The notes under the pieces are model-generated. The model was not told the origin of the DNA. It saw only the letters and a program-made list of their open reading frames with translations, and did not search any database. From assembly GCA_001986395.2 (NCBI GenBank), contig MQVO02000007.1, positions 682,001 to 746,000 of the forward strand: DNA of 64,000 nt, written 5' to 3'. Position 1 is the first letter of the stretch, and each line of letters starts with the position of its first letter. Position numbers and translations under genes: made by a program. Source of the DNA: Irpex lacteus. Its lineage: Eukaryota; Basidiomycota; Agaricomycetes; Polyporales; Irpicaceae. Positions 10,273-21,988 of this stretch are shown here, in pieces.

Positions 10273-10837
10273 TTTGAGGTATGTGTTTCAGTCAAAGTAT
10301 CGCAGCACCGTCCCTGTCTTCTTCGTCGTCGAGTTTACTGTCGTCGTCGTCGTTCGAGGTCGAGGTGAAAGATGCCTCGCCCGCTCTGTGGCTCACGGCG
10401 AGACTCAATGGGCGCTTCACATTATCGCGTAAGTCACGTGAGATGCGGATCATTGGCGCCACGCGAAGTCGGACTCGCGTCAGCGCTTATCTGTGCGATT
10501 GCGTCTGAATAAAAAGCTGGCTCCGCCGAACAAAACGAGTCAACTTCATCTTTCTCTTCGACATCCACCACTGAAACTGCCAGTGCAGCTTCAGCCCGGT
10601 GAATTCGAATTGTTAGCAAATCAAACACAGGGAAAGGCTGTCCTCTGTAAGTCGTCTCCATGTGCCATGTTGTGCACCGTGGAACTGGTTCTCACTGTCA
10701 CCGCTGTGCCTGTCGTAGCCCTCAAACTGTACACTTCCCAATCTGACTTGTGAGTTTGATAGAATGATGCTCAAATATTTATAGATTTGACTGATGATAT
10801 TGCCTCAGAGATCCGTAAAGCACACTTTTTAAACGCC
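10273..10837. promoter_or_regulatory. Shared divergent promoter region, SAP30-like / ARO2
   Basis: 565 bp between two start codons pointing away from each other, so both promoters must lie here or overlap. The left part contains CGTCGT repeats. No TATA box stands out. Short ORFs inside look random. Confidence 0.5.
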
Positions 10838-12313
10838 ATGTCTACATTCGGTACCCTCTTCAGAGTCACGACATACGGAGAGTCCCACTGCGCATCTGTA
10901 GGAGCAATCATCGATGGCTGTCCACCGGTACGAGACTTACTCAGCTCGACATGTTATATCATGAGTTGCTGATACTATCATGTCTCGTACCTTTGTATAG
11001 GGATTGCCCCTCCAACCTCAGGACGTTCAAGCTCAGTTGAGCCGCAGGCGCCCTGGTCAAAGCAATCTGACCACTCCCGTAAGCTCTTCCCCTGCATCAT
11101 GACATTGACATCCGCCCACATTATCATCTTTGACAGCGCGACGAGAAAGATCTTGTTCAACTCCAGTCCGGCATCGAGCAAGGCATAACTCTCGGTACCC
11201 CCATTGGTCTTCTTGTCAAGAACGAGGACCAACGCCCCAGGGACTATACCGAGACCGACCTGTACCCCCGCCCCAGCCACGCTGACTGGACGTACCTCGA
11301 GAAGTACGGCGTCAAGGCCAGCAGCGGTGGTGGACGTAGCAGTGCTCGCGAGACTATCGGACGCGTTGCTGCAGGTGCCATTGCTGAGAAGTACCTCAAG
11401 TTGGTCTACGGCATCGAAATCGTCGCCTTCGTATCCTCTGTCGGCAAAGTCAAGCTCCCTTCTTACGTCTCTTCGCCCTCGCAGGCTGGAGCTGACGAAG
11501 ATGAGGTCGTCGAGGATGCGCTGAGCCCCGAGTTCGTAAAGTTGCTGAAGACCATCACTCGCGAGCAGGTCGACGCTCATCCCACTCGCTGCCCCGACCC
11601 TGAGACAGCAGAGCGCATGACCAAGGTATGCTCCTAGTTCACGAATTGCTCCGCTCGTAAACTCACAATGCGATAGCGCATTATCCGTGCCAAAGAGTCC
11701 CTTGACTCCATCGGTGGGACTGTGACTTGCGTGATTAGAGGTGTACCCTCTGGGCTTGGAGAGCCAGTGTTCGACAAGCTCGAGGCGAAACTCGCTCACG
11801 CCATGCTCTCGATCCCTGCCACCAAGGCTTTCGAGATTGGCTCCGGCTTCCGTGGAACCGAGGTGCCCGGCAGCAAGCACAACGACACCTTTGTCCGCCG
11901 TCCCGATGGCTCCCTCGGCACCCGCACCAACTGGAGCGGAGGCATCCAAGGCGGTATCTCCAACGGCGAGGACATCTACTTCAGGTGCGATATCAGTCTC
12001 GACATGACTGATTATCATATAATTCATATTGATGATGGATACAATGATGTTTAGGATTGGGTTCAAGTCGCCTGCAACTATTTCCCAGGCGCAGGAGACT
12101 GCGCAATACGATGGGACTGCTGGTACGCTTGCCGCTCGTGGCAGGCACGACCCGTGTGTCGTTCCTCGTGCCGTGCCCATCGTCGAGGCTATGGCCAGCC
12201 TGGTCATCATGGACCATGTGTTGATTCAGAACGCTCGCAAGATGGCTGCTTCGCAGCTTCCGCCGATCACGACCTTGCCTCCCACCATGGTCAAGCCGGC
12301 TTTGTTGGCCTGA
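10838..12313 (+). CDS. ARO2: Chorismate synthase
   Basis: Last enzyme of the shikimate pathway; converts 5-enolpyruvylshikimate-3-phosphate to chorismate with reduced FMN, feeding aromatic amino acid synthesis. Exons are 10838-10927, 11001-11078, 11137-11625, 11677-11984 and 12055-12313, giving 407 residues, normal for fungal enzymes. Visible signatures: [20 protein letters not shown] at the N-terminus, [20 protein letters not shown] in the middle (FMN and substrate site), and [17 protein letters not shown] near residue 320. The C-terminus ([11 protein letters not shown]) is intact. [18 protein letters not shown] begins exactly at the chosen ATG. Fungal chorismate synthases are bifunctional, with an intrinsic NADPH:flavin reductase activity. 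Cytosolic. Confidence 0.97.
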
Positions 12314-12659
12314 ATGCATGTTTTCTCCCGAGGAAATTAGACCTGTGAATAAGCTTCGTTGTCCAGAGGGCCGGGAAAGTCTCAACACTCTCCGCGGATG
12401 GTAGTGACTAGAATACGTCCTGATGTTGTGCTCCGTATGTTTTGATTCTCACGAATGAACATCGCAATTGAAAAGATTGAGGCATGTCGGAACGGTTTTC
12501 TGTTGTGGACTGTCCCACGGACATAACGTCCAGACTCTGAAGCAGCACTTACATGAGCGCTTCGTGCTACCCCGCAGACCTGAACTCTGTATTGTCAGTT
12601 GCCATCTTCCTACACTCGCCCTCAGTTGTGGGGAATACACCCATGAACCCACCGAGGTG
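12314..12659. other. Spacer, no gene seen
   Basis: 3' flank of ARO2 and 5' flank of the next gene, both on plus. No TATA box, RNA gene or repeat noticed. Confidence 0.5.
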
Positions 12660-14038
12660 ATGTTCTCGTCTCAGACGGCCAACAATGAACGTTCCAACTT
12701 GACTACATCAACGACAGAGTGCGTGGCAGGAGGCTCCAGTGGAGGTGCGTGCATGTGCAACGTGCCAAGTTCATCTCATCACATCTCTAAATCACCTCAA
12801 TTATCCTCATTGCATACGTTCTCCCTGACCTTCATATCCCAACCTCTTCTCCAACACGTTACCTTCATACTGCAGGAGGCTCGAACCCAGACACCACGGA
12901 TGTCAATGGCTTGCAGGTACACGCACCACCTCGTCCAGGTGACACACACGACTTGGATTGGCCCGACCACCGTCGCAACCTCTGGACTCGTGGGGTATCC
13001 GAAGGCGACGACGACGTTCCTCAGGTAGAGGTGCAGGGCTCTGACTCTGACATCCTGCGAAGGAGGATGACGATCGCGCTGGACGACGATTTCCACGACC
13101 ACCCAGACATGGCAGCCCTATACGAGCAAAAACTCTCCATCGAAGGCACCTCGCCAAAACCCTGCATCGTACCCGGCAACGCCCTCCAGCTCATCGACGA
13201 CTCTCCCACTCAAACTAGGTCTCGTTCACACACACCATCAAGCGTCATCATCCTCGACTCGGACCACGATCGAGACAGGCACGGACAGAGCACGACCGTC
13301 GAGAGCTCCGCAGACCAAGCCGACGGCGTAGGAAATGGTCACGGTGGTGCTGGTAATGGGGGAGACGGAGAACGCAGACCAGTCCCACGCGTCCGCTTTC
13401 GTTCGCGGGTGCGCATCACATCCGGGCTACGTCGCAGCAAGCATCTCGGACACCCAACCAGCAGTCCCTCCTCATCCGCCTCAGGGTCCCCTTCGTCGTC
13501 GATATCTGCACCTATACGATGGCAGGCGGACGAAAATGGCGCGTGGGGCCCGTTGGGACGGAGGTTGAGTGCGTATGCTCAGGCTCATGGGCGGCCGAAA
13601 CGCTCGTTGGGGCTTCAGAGAGCTTTGAATGGGCAGCAGCAGCAGCAACCGCAGGCGAGAGCGAAGATGGATGTTAGCGAGAGGACACCGCTGATTAAGC
13701 CTGGGAGGCATACTGTTGCTTATGTTGATGCTGGGTTGGACGGGGGTGCGTCCGCTGATGACGAAGGGGTAGCAGATGGAGAGGTCGACAGTGAAGTTGA
13801 AGAGACACATCGGGATATCACATTGCGTAAGGCTGCTCTTAAACGAGAAGAGGACGCAGTGTTCGGCAAGTGGCCGTGGCGGCTGTTTAATCGACACGTA
13901 CGTCTGTCGCCTTTTCAATATTTAATCAAAGTTATGCTCAGAGCCTCATTTTTTTTGTATACTTAGTGGTGGTGGTGGCATATCGAACCGGTATTATGCA
14001 TTTGCTGTGGTGAAGACTCCGACTATGAAGACCATTGA
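12660..14038 (+). CDS. Uncharacterised low-complexity protein with Trp-run and Cys C-terminus
   Basis: Not recognised. Exons are 12660-12744, 12876-13897 and 13967-14038, giving 392 residues; the three exons join in phase and the ATG reads MFSSQTANNERSN. Mostly disordered: Ser/Thr/Asp/Arg-rich stretches, an SSVIILDSDHDRDRHG-type segment that resembles SUMO-interacting motifs (I/V-rich followed by acidic residues), Ser and Gln runs (GQQQQQPQ), then an acidic patch and RKAALKREEDAVFGKWPW. The last exon encodes WWWWHIEPVLCICCGEDSDY then EDH, an unusual four-Trp run with a CICC motif. No signal peptide or membrane helix is clear, though the WWWW/CICC segment could contact membranes or metal (inference). 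Function unknown. Confidence 0.65.
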
Positions 14039-14739
14039 TGACTCGTACGATTCCGTTCCTATACCTCCTCCCTTTTCATTCATTTTCTTCCTGGAACCTC
14101 TTACCCAGTGCTCTCCTATGGTTCTTTTGCTGTGCTTCAGTTCAATTCCCTTATCTCCTTATTCAATGGTCGTTGTATGTACACTGACGCTCTCCACTCA
14201 TCTACCTCCTCTCAACCATGCTTCGCTTTCGTTGGTACTCATGTTGTATACCCCTCTGACAGATTACTTACTTTGAGCAATAACTCACGTTCATTATGCA
14301 CCATCCCCGGTCACCGAAAATCGATGCACTATGATGAATATTAGTGTGTACTATGTCTCGAACACTCACCCTAATTCGAAGCCGTTCATTCTAGGATCCT
14401 CCTCGTATATGACAACGCCGGAAATACCCCTTGCGCTGGCACCGTCAATCTGTGTAGATGCCCCCGTCAGTGCCGTCACACCTACGGGAGCCGTAAATTT
14501 GGCTGCTCCTCTCGTCATCCCTAGGCTGCTATGCACCTCATATCGACTGCGCAAGTTCTATGCATATGGACGGAGAATACATGTTCTCAGTGAACGTCCT
14601 CAATCGCTGGCGCGGTTGATGATGCTGCCCGTTTGTACTAATCTCGATACAATGCTCGGTGAGCAATCGGTGCCTGCTGAGTGGCGATGACACAATACAC
14701 ACAGCAAAGGTCAATCGTCAAGGTTATCTCGTTCCTAAG
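14039..14739. other. Spacer, no gene seen
   Basis: 3' flank of the preceding gene running into tandem module 1. AT- and CT-rich patches, no recognisable coding or RNA gene. Confidence 0.5.
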
Positions 14740-15327
14740 TTGTTGCACATTGTGCATGCCAAGACTACATTTGCTAATACGGCAGTCAGCGTTGAGTGGT
14801 TTGGCGCGACCGATGGTCGGGCAAGTGTACTCTTCTGCTGGTTTAGGAAGGTGTCGTCGTTGGGCAGCCTCTATAGTAATGCCTTTTCTTGCGCCACTCG
14901 CATACATACTTGTGGTGATTTGTAATTCGGAGAAGTTGAAAAACGGTTACGTAGAATTCTTTCCACGAAACGACGTAGGAAGAGGCAATACAAACACTGC
15001 TCTGAGACAGCAGCGTGTGTGGTCAATACTAGTAGCACTTCGACCGAAAGAGGCGGGACTGTTGTTACATAATGCTGCTCAAAAACGGGACGCATTGGGA
15101 AAGACGGAAGGAGATCGGGAGTGTGTGAGGGAGACAGTGAAACGAACTCAGTACACGAGCTTTACTGATAGGAGCGACATGATGTAAGATGCATGCCAAC
15201 ACAAGCCGAATAATCCAAGAAAGAGGTCAAAGGTGTGATATGGCCGTCACCGCCGAGCACAGGTGATCTGCGATTGTATTAGACTCGAGATGGTTCTCTC
15301 GCACGCCTTTCATAGTTTTGCACTCAC

Positions 15328-15691
15328 CTAAGACCAGGTAGCGCTTCCACTGACCGTGACCTGATCGGTGGGTGTCGTGTAGGAGGCAGCGACGGTTTCA
15401 CCTTGACTGAAGTTGAGGTTGACGTTCGTAGGGCCAATAGACCCGCTTGCGCTGTCCTGACCTGTGAGCTGCCTGCTAGTGTAGGTAAGGACAGCACTCG
15501 CGTTGAACTGAGGGACGGGCGATTGGGGGTTGATGGACAAGTAGATAGTCTTGCCGCTGCCGTCTTTGAAAGTGCCAGTGATCCTGCTACCGCCATCGAC
15601 GGTCTGGAGGGTACCAGTTGCGGTTGGCTAGCGATGTTGAAAGTGAGTAAGCTATTGTGTGCGTGTGTCTACAGGGGGCACTCACGGGCAT
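15328..15691 (-). CDS. Small beta-rich protein family, gene A (module 1, minus)
   Basis: 101-residue protein, family not recognised. Exon 1 is only ATGCCC (15691-15686); exon 2 is 15627-15328. Reads MPPTATGTLQTVDGGSRITG, then FKDGSGKTIYLSINPQSPVP, then QLTGQDSASGSIGPTNVNLN, ending TVSGSATWS. Alternating polar/hydrophobic pattern with many Gly, Thr, Ser and no Cys suggests a small beta-sandwich. No signal peptide, so cytosolic or exported by another route. Most diverged of the three minus-strand copies. The stop TAG runs directly into a donor-like GTGAGT. Annotated from homology to four neighbours with the same micro-exon structure. Confidence 0.75.
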
Positions 15692-15793
15692 AGTGTGGCT
15701 GAAATATTCTAGGCGGGTAGCGATGGGGGTTGAATTGCTTGAGCGAGCCGAAGCTATTTGGGATGAGGGATCCCCTTGGAGAAGGCTAACCTT

Positions 15794-15804
15794 TTACTTA
15801 TATG
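15794..15804 (-). promoter_or_regulatory. TATA box of gene A
   Basis: Minus-strand TATAAGT about 105 bp before the ATG, the same spacing as in genes B to E. Confidence 0.6.
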
Positions 15805-16058
15805 TCGCGGAGCAGGGTCAATGCGGCATTAATCGACGAGCCTCCTAGTCGAATGCCGTACCTTACGGAGTAGTCATAAATGCTTCTTGGAATACAGTGA
15901 GACCATTGAACATCTATGCGTTGAATGATTGTGGCATTGTAATGATTCGCGAACAGTCTAATTAATTACGACGTACCCGTGTGGAACAGTTTGTATGTCC
16001 AGAAAGTTCAGTCACGGATTAGACAAATGACGCCCTGACGTATCATTGGTTGAATTGC

Positions 16059-16074
16059 GGAAATTCGATGCATG
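16059..16074. promoter_or_regulatory. Conserved upstream element, module 1
   Basis: GGAAATTCGATGCATG, inside a longer conserved stretch (from GTATGTCCAGAAAGTTCAG at about 15993). The same 16 bases occur at 18833-18848 in module 2 and a variant (CCGGAATTGATATGCATGG) near 22636 in module 3. Lies about 370 bp upstream of gene A. Candidate regulatory site by conservation only. Confidence 0.45.
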
Positions 16075-18074
16075 GAGAGACTACAAACATGACCTGGAGT
16101 TGAGAACACACCTTCGAACCTTATACATAAAGAGACGCACCCCATTCCGCGGAGTTCGTTGATGCTGGTAAGTACTTAGATCCGCCATGGTCTCGTGGTG
16201 CAGGCCCCGGAAAAAAAGTGTGGAGGGTTTGTGTAACGGTAGGCGCTGGCCAAAGTCGTCACGACGTTGTACGTCGTTCAGTGCCACCCCGAAGGCCTTC
16301 GGCCGTAGATATATAGATACCTGACTCACCTTGTATGAGTTTCTTATCGTGTTTCTTTGTTGTAGTATTAGTAAAGCGCGAAAGCCACGGAGTGGCACTA
16401 GATAGTAGAACTGTATATAAACTTGTAGACACATACCTGTAAAACCTCAAGCTTCTCGGAATACGACATTTATCCCACTCACCTCGCGTTCTGAACAAGC
16501 TTCCCGTGTTTACCGTCGCTTGATCGTTGCTCGTCACAATTCCTCGTGTTCGTGCACGCGTCTAGCGCCGGGTTTCTCACAGTTTGTCAACTGAAATGGT
16601 ACTCGGTGACTTCTATCACTAAGTAGACGACGAGTACTGTGTTTCCAACAAGACCCGCGAGGATGGACTGGCAGTTCGCTGGCAGTGGCCTATAGTTAAG
16701 TTCAAAAACACTGGCATGAGTTTCTTCCTCTACGTTTTATGCACAATAGTACTTCACCTCTATGTTCGACTCTGTCAGAACGTACTCTTCTTTGTCCGTT
16801 CGGAGAACCTGTAAACAGACTGTACACTTAGAAGACATCCAAGTTCGAAGCAGAATCACATCATGGCAATTGCCACTCCGCTTAGATTTAGACGTGTACA
16901 AATAAGGCCAAATATGGTCCGCTTCACACTTGGTCATCACCTGGCTTCAAGTTCAATATAATTCTGCCAGTAGGCCAGCTTGATACCTTTACGATACGGA
17001 GGAAATATAGAAGACCTCGCATCAATTTCCGAGAACAGTCGTATAAACTCGGTGCTGTCGTGAATTGTGCTTCCGTTCTGTTCACACACCGCGTTATTTG
17101 GAGCTGAGGCTGATACTAGTCAGTAGTAAGTACGCTGGCAGCTCGACAAACTTACTACTACTGGCAGTCGCGCTCAACAACCGTTCAATGCGAGAGAAAA
17201 GCTGGAAAGGGTCCTGGAAAGGGTCTCAGACATACTAGCATGTCAACATGACTGGTGACAGGCCTGACTCCATAGTATTCTTTGAACAAGCGCAGGCGGA
17301 AATCAGGTGAACAGCGTTCAAGTTACTTATCCGAGTCGAAGGTATTTTCTTGATCAATTATTCATTGACTCAACAGAGTCAGTGTAGTACCGGTACTATG
17401 ATACACATTGTGCATCACGTTGAACCGTGAGGATCAACCCGAGGGCCAATACAAAACTTTGACCCAACGTAAAAGTTAAGTCAGTTGAGTGGTTTGGCCC
17501 CACCGATTGTCGGGCGGTGGCCGCAAATGTACTATCCTGTTGGCTAGGAAGGTGTAGTTATTGTCGTAGTTGGGTAACGCATTGCCTTGCGCCACTCAGC
17601 CTGAGGCTCGCCTGTTTGTTCGGACAAGTGAGAAACGAATACAAGATCCGAGTCGTATAGGATTCTTTCCACGAAACGATGTGGACAGAGGAGCCACTAT
17701 AAACACAATTGTGAGACAGCCGGGCGTGATCGTAATGGAGCTTCGACTGAAAGACGTGGGGCTGTTGTTATATGGTTTTACAAAGACGAACATACGAGAC
17801 CCGTTGGTGAGGACGGTGGGGGGTTGAGAGAATGTGGGGAAGCGGGGGAAGAAACTCGGTACACCAACTAACAATACAAACAACATGAAACGGGGTTGGA
17901 GATGATGCGACGGTGTCACAGATGCATACCAATACAGCAGCAGATTAAGCTAAGACCGAGCTCAAACGTGTGCGAGGCTGCAAGATGAAGATATGGCCAC
18001 CATCACTGAGCACCAGTCATCTGCATTTATATTAGCGTTGTAGTCTCGCACGCCTTTTGTAGTGTCGTGCTTAC

Positions 18075-18454
18075 CTAAGACCAGGTAGCGTTTCCGCTAA
18101 CAGAGGCCTGTTGGGTGGGGTTCGTGTAGGAGGCAGACACTGTTTCACCCTGACCGAAGTTCAGGTTGACGTTTGTGGCGCCGATAGTCCCGGTTACATT
18201 GTCCTGACCGGTGAGCTGGCCATCGGTCCTGTAGGTGACGACCGCATTTGTCGCGCTGAACTGGGGGACGGGAGACTGGAAGTTGACAGACAAGTAGATG
18301 GTCTTGCCATTGCGGTCGGTGAAGGTGCCGGTAATTCTGTTTCCGCTGGAGACGGTCTGGAGGGTGCCAGATGCGGTTAACTGGCGGGGTAAAACGGTGA
18401 GTAAGCTACTGATAGTACGCCGTGCATAGTTATGCAGTGAACACTCACAGACAT
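18075..18454 (-). CDS. Small beta-rich protein family, gene B (module 2, minus)
   Basis: 103 residues. Exon 1 is ATGTCT (18454-18449), exon 2 is 18380-18075. Reads MSLTASGTLQTVSSGNRITG, TFTDRNGKTIYLSVNFQSPV, QFSATNAVVTYRTDGQLTGQ, ending SVSGNATWS. Differs from gene C at 5 of 103 positions by my hand count, so the B/C duplication is recent or the pair is homogenised. No signal peptide, no Cys. The motif FTDRNGK recurs in genes C and E and nearly in D. Function unknown. Confidence 0.8.
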
Positions 18455-18548
18455 GGTGATTTGAGAGGTGGGTAGTGGAAGAGGTTGGGTTGGATTGGTG
18501 AACGAGCTGTAGCTGTTTGGGATGAAGATTGTTGGGGGAATGAGCTCT

Positions 18549-18558
18549 CTATTTATAC
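18549..18558 (-). promoter_or_regulatory. TATA box of gene B
   Basis: Minus-strand TATAAATA about 100 bp before the ATG; flanking CCGCGAGG resembles the gene A flank. Confidence 0.65.
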
Positions 18559-18832
18559 CTCGCGGTGTAGCACTGGCAGAACTGAAGCATTAGCGCTAGG
18601 CTCTTGGCGAGCTTCCTCCTTCATCGCCATGCCCTAGAGCGTATCCCAAATTGACCAACTGCGTCTTGTGCCTCGAGCACCAACGCCTTGAGACATGTGG
18701 GCACTGTCATGCTAGTAGTTCGCAAGCGGTCAAATCAATTGCGCCGTACTCGTAGCGGAGCGGTCTGTATGTCCACAAAGTTCAGTCATAGGTTAGACAA
18801 ATGACGCTCTTACGTATGTTTAGTTGAATTCC

Positions 18833-18848
18833 GGAAATTCGATGCATG
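18833..18848. promoter_or_regulatory. Conserved upstream element, module 2
   Basis: GGAAATTCGATGCATG, identical to 16059-16074, about 380 bp upstream of gene B and in the spacer shared with gene D. Confidence 0.45.
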
Positions 18849-19547
18849 ATCAGACTGCAGACATGAGCTGGAGTGGACTCGGAGAACATACCCAAACTCC
18901 TTTGAACCTTACACATATCCCATGCGGGTGCCAGTAAGCAAAGCCGACGCAGCTTATGATGTCAGCCCCAAAAAAGGTGCTTGAAGCTGGCAGACACGAA
19001 CGAGACTCGGTTATTCCTAATGATGGGAGACAATGAGTAAATAGTACTGAGAAGACTTGCAAGGCTGGATCGGTAGCGCCGCCCACTGACAAGGTTGCGT
19101 TCATGAGTCTTTCGTCAAAGATAATGCACAACGTAACTTTACCTAACGATCAACGTTCAAACGTTCAATAATAATCCGTTCTTGCGTGCCCGTTTTGAAA
19201 TACTTGCAAACACTGGTGGCTGAGAACCGTGACGGAAGGAGGCTCGCGGCACACAATTGGCGCTTAAGAGATTTTGGCGCAGGACAAACAAGGCCAAACT
19301 CAGCGAACTCAGGCTGCATGCGCAAATCATCTCATTCAAGTTTAGTATCGCCAGTAGTAAACCAGCTCGGTACCTCTTGCAGACAAACCTCCCCTCCGCG
19401 ACCTCGCGTCTTTCAAAGAAGAATTTAGTTGAATACGGTTGCCGTGAATCGCGCTTCCATTCCATCCATTGTACACCGCTTTCGAGCTGCTGCAGCCTGA
19501 GCTCGACAAACTTCAACATTCGCGCTCAATAATACGTGGGAGAAGAG

Positions 19548-19575
19548 CTGGAAAGGGTCCTGGAAAGGGTCTCAG
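19548..19575. repeat. Doubled GGAAAGGGTC element, module 2
   Basis: Two direct copies of GGAAAGGGTC separated by two bases. The same doubled element is at 17202-17229 and, slightly changed, at 23381-23402. It sits between the divergent genes and is followed by TGACAGGCCT in all three modules. Candidate cis element or conserved spacer. Confidence 0.55.
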
Positions 19576-20349
19576 AAACGCCAGCATGATCAAGTCGCGT
19601 AGTGACAGGCCTTACGTTTCATTTGACTCCAGCAAGCACAGGCGAAATTTAGGTCACAGGTGAAGTAACGTTGAAGTTGCAGGCAAATTCTGAAGACTAA
19701 CATGAGTGCTAGTGCAGCTCTCTAAAGCCAACCTGAAAGTCAAGTAGCCAATCTGCGCATAAATTTGCCAGCTGAGGATATCTTGAGGATGGCTCTCTAA
19801 TTTCTGGCGGGGGCCTTCCTACCGCTGGTCAAAACTCCAAGATCTCCCCACGAGATGCACAAGGCTCGTTACATTCATTTTGATAGCGACCTTGTCTATG
19901 GTTCCTGGATGCTGTATACTCATCCAAGCAGACGGCGTCATGGATCGTGACTCGGGGTCAGCCCGAGAGTGTGCCGTCCATCAATGTAAACAATGTCAGA
20001 ATTGCAATTAGATCGAATAGACGAGACTTTTGCAACGATGAGGTGCGTCGTCGTAACTCCATTTGCCCCTCGGGGCAATTTGCCAGCTCCGTTCAGTGAG
20101 CTATAAATTATCCAAGGTGCGTCTAACCAGGCCTACCAAGTTTCTCGGCAGCTGGAAAAAGAGAATGTTTAGGGCCCGGAGTCAGTCAAGCTGCCATTGT
20201 ATTTAGTTCCATTCATAACGACCGATCTCATACATCATTTACTTAGGTTCTGCAATTCCAAGCCCCTTTTGATCGCGAATGCAACATGAGTCGCACCCGA
20301 GAGCATGGAATCATGGAAAGCTCAGAATTGTAGCATTATCGCAAGGTGG

Positions 20350-20356
20350 TATAAAT
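20350..20356 (+). promoter_or_regulatory. TATA box of gene D
   Basis: TATAAAT about 100 bp before the ATG at 20454. Confidence 0.65.
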
Positions 20357-20453
20357 GCAGCGCCCAATACTCACTGTAAATAGCTTATTTCGCCTCTCCT
20401 TTTTGTAGGAACAACCTCCACCGCTTCTTATTGACATACAAACTATCGATACC

Positions 20454-20851
20454 ATGTGCGGCAACGTAAGTAACAATCTTGAACTTACGCACTGTTTGCC
20501 AGGCCATAAGCTAATGATTGGTGCGTACAGCTCCACGCCGAGGGCTCATTTGAGGTGGTGACCGGCGGGAGCAGGATCAAAGCGTCGTTCAACGATCGCA
20601 ACGGTCTTACCCATTACTTCTCCGGAAGTCTGGGCGTGTCGGTCACTCCATTCAAATCTGCCAATGCAGTCGTCTCCTACAGAGCCGATGAGGACCTGTC
20701 AGGCAGCGATGCATTCCAAGGCAATATGGGGACGAACCAATTCACCCTCAACTTCGATAAGGGCTACACTATGACTGGGACTATCGCCTCACCTATCCCC
20801 CAGCAAGTGACGGTGACTGGAGCGGGAAGTTGGCTTGTGGGACGGGCATAG
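20454..20851 (+). CDS. Small beta-rich protein family, gene D (module 2, plus)
   Basis: 110 residues. Exon 1 is 20454-20465 (MCGN), exon 2 is 20531-20851. Reads LHAEGSFEVVTGGSRIKASF, NDRNGLTHYFSGSLGVSVTP, SGSDAFQGNMGTNQFTLNF, ending VTGAGSWLVGRA. Aligns end to end with genes A-C: GSRIKASF parallels GNRITGTF, and FQGNMGTNQFTLNF parallels the NVNLNF region. This is a separate subfamily with gene E. One Cys, at residue 2. No signal peptide. Function unknown. Confidence 0.78.
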
Positions 20852-21988
20852 GACCATCGAGGTCTGAGGCAAGTAGCTTCGTGATGTCTGTCATGTGTCT
20901 CCGTCACAACAGCTGAACAGAACTCTGTCTTTACCAGGAAACTGAAGAGTTTCGAGTAAGACTCATTATATTAGCAGTAGTTGCCAGCGGTGACCTTTCG
21001 TTGTCGATACATTCTATATCTACACTCAGGTTTTCTATACGCTTCTGAGCACCATTCTCTTCCATAAATAAGCAACGCCGTGGTACCGTTCCAGTTATAT
21101 GTATCCAAAATAAGAGTTGCCTTGACCTTCTACGAGTTCCGCTTTTGCATTACACCCCAAATATTTAGTGTGCCTCATGAATCCTCGCGACGCTCTTACG
21201 GTATCATACACGTCTCGATAGTGCTATAAGCGAGCTGTGGCTGCGGCTTATTACTCCTGCTAATTGGCTGCGATTCGGACTTCCAGAGCGCGACCGTCTC
21301 TGAGACGGGTGACAGTCCGTATCAAACCTACCGCGCCATCTCACCAACGATATGCTAAGGGCGCAGTAACGGTACAATAGTCTACGATGAGCAGCTCGCT
21401 GCGAGGTGCAGACAACAAGCGTACTATCCGGGACCCGTTTGGACAGTATTTGGGTACTTAATATCTGAGGACTGATATTCTCTGAGTAACTTCGAGCAAC
21501 GATACGGCTACGGCAGCTCCGAGTCGTGTAGAGCATATGGAGAAGCCTGAGACATCATGGGACCACGACAGAGAAACAGACTAAGTCCACACCAGTCATG
21601 GTAAGAAATGAATACAACATGATATAGAATTCTTTCCATAAACGATTCACTACGACATACAGAAAGAAATCGATTGGAATATATTTGTATGACAGCAATG
21701 CGTGGTCGTAAATGAACTTTGACTGAAAGACGCGAAGCTGTGGTTTTATGATTTACAAGTTGGGGGAGAGAAAATAAGTGTTTAGACAGGATGAAGACAG
21801 TTAAGAGAAGAGGAGATTGTGACGGTGTCATGAGCCCATATCAACACGAGCACATCAGACCAAGAGTGCTAGTGAATGCGCGATGGAAGAGACAACGCCG
21901 TCGATCGTGGATATCCGTCATCTAGACTTAACTGTGTTAGAGTTGATAATCCTCGGAAGTTATTAAAATTGCGTAATTCCCTACTCAC

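Larger units (their letters stand above)
14740..17385. repeat. Tandem module 1 (small-protein locus, plus-strand gene lost)
   Basis: First of three diverged tandem copies. Blocks shared with modules 2 and 3, in order: a 3' flank (GAATTCTTTCCACGAAACGA near 14953; compare 17662 and 21629), a minus-strand small-protein gene, an upstream element around GGAAATTCGATGCATG (16059), and a block with doubled GGAAAGGGTC (17204-17225). After about 17340 the equivalent of the plus-strand partner is missing and module 2 begins with a shared ACACATTGTGCAT stretch. Boundaries are approximate. Confidence 0.75.
17385..21230. repeat. Tandem module 2 (genes B and D, divergent)
   Basis: Complete module. Contains the 3' flank block (GATTCTTTCCACGAAACGAT near 17660), gene B on minus, the GGAAATTCGATGCATG element (18833), the doubled GGAAAGGGTC block (19550-19571, ending in TGACAGGCCT near 19602) and gene D on plus. 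Boundaries are approximate; the spacer between genes B and D is about 2.0 kb and has no other convincing gene. Confidence 0.75.

Noticed and set aside
10978..12210. A 410-codon open frame on the minus strand
   Set aside because: Antisense shadow of chorismate synthase; it spans that gene's introns and shows no own family.
14681..15187. 168-codon plus-strand frame at the start of module 1
   Set aside because: The matching stretches in modules 2 and 3 are broken in this frame, so it is not a conserved coding region.
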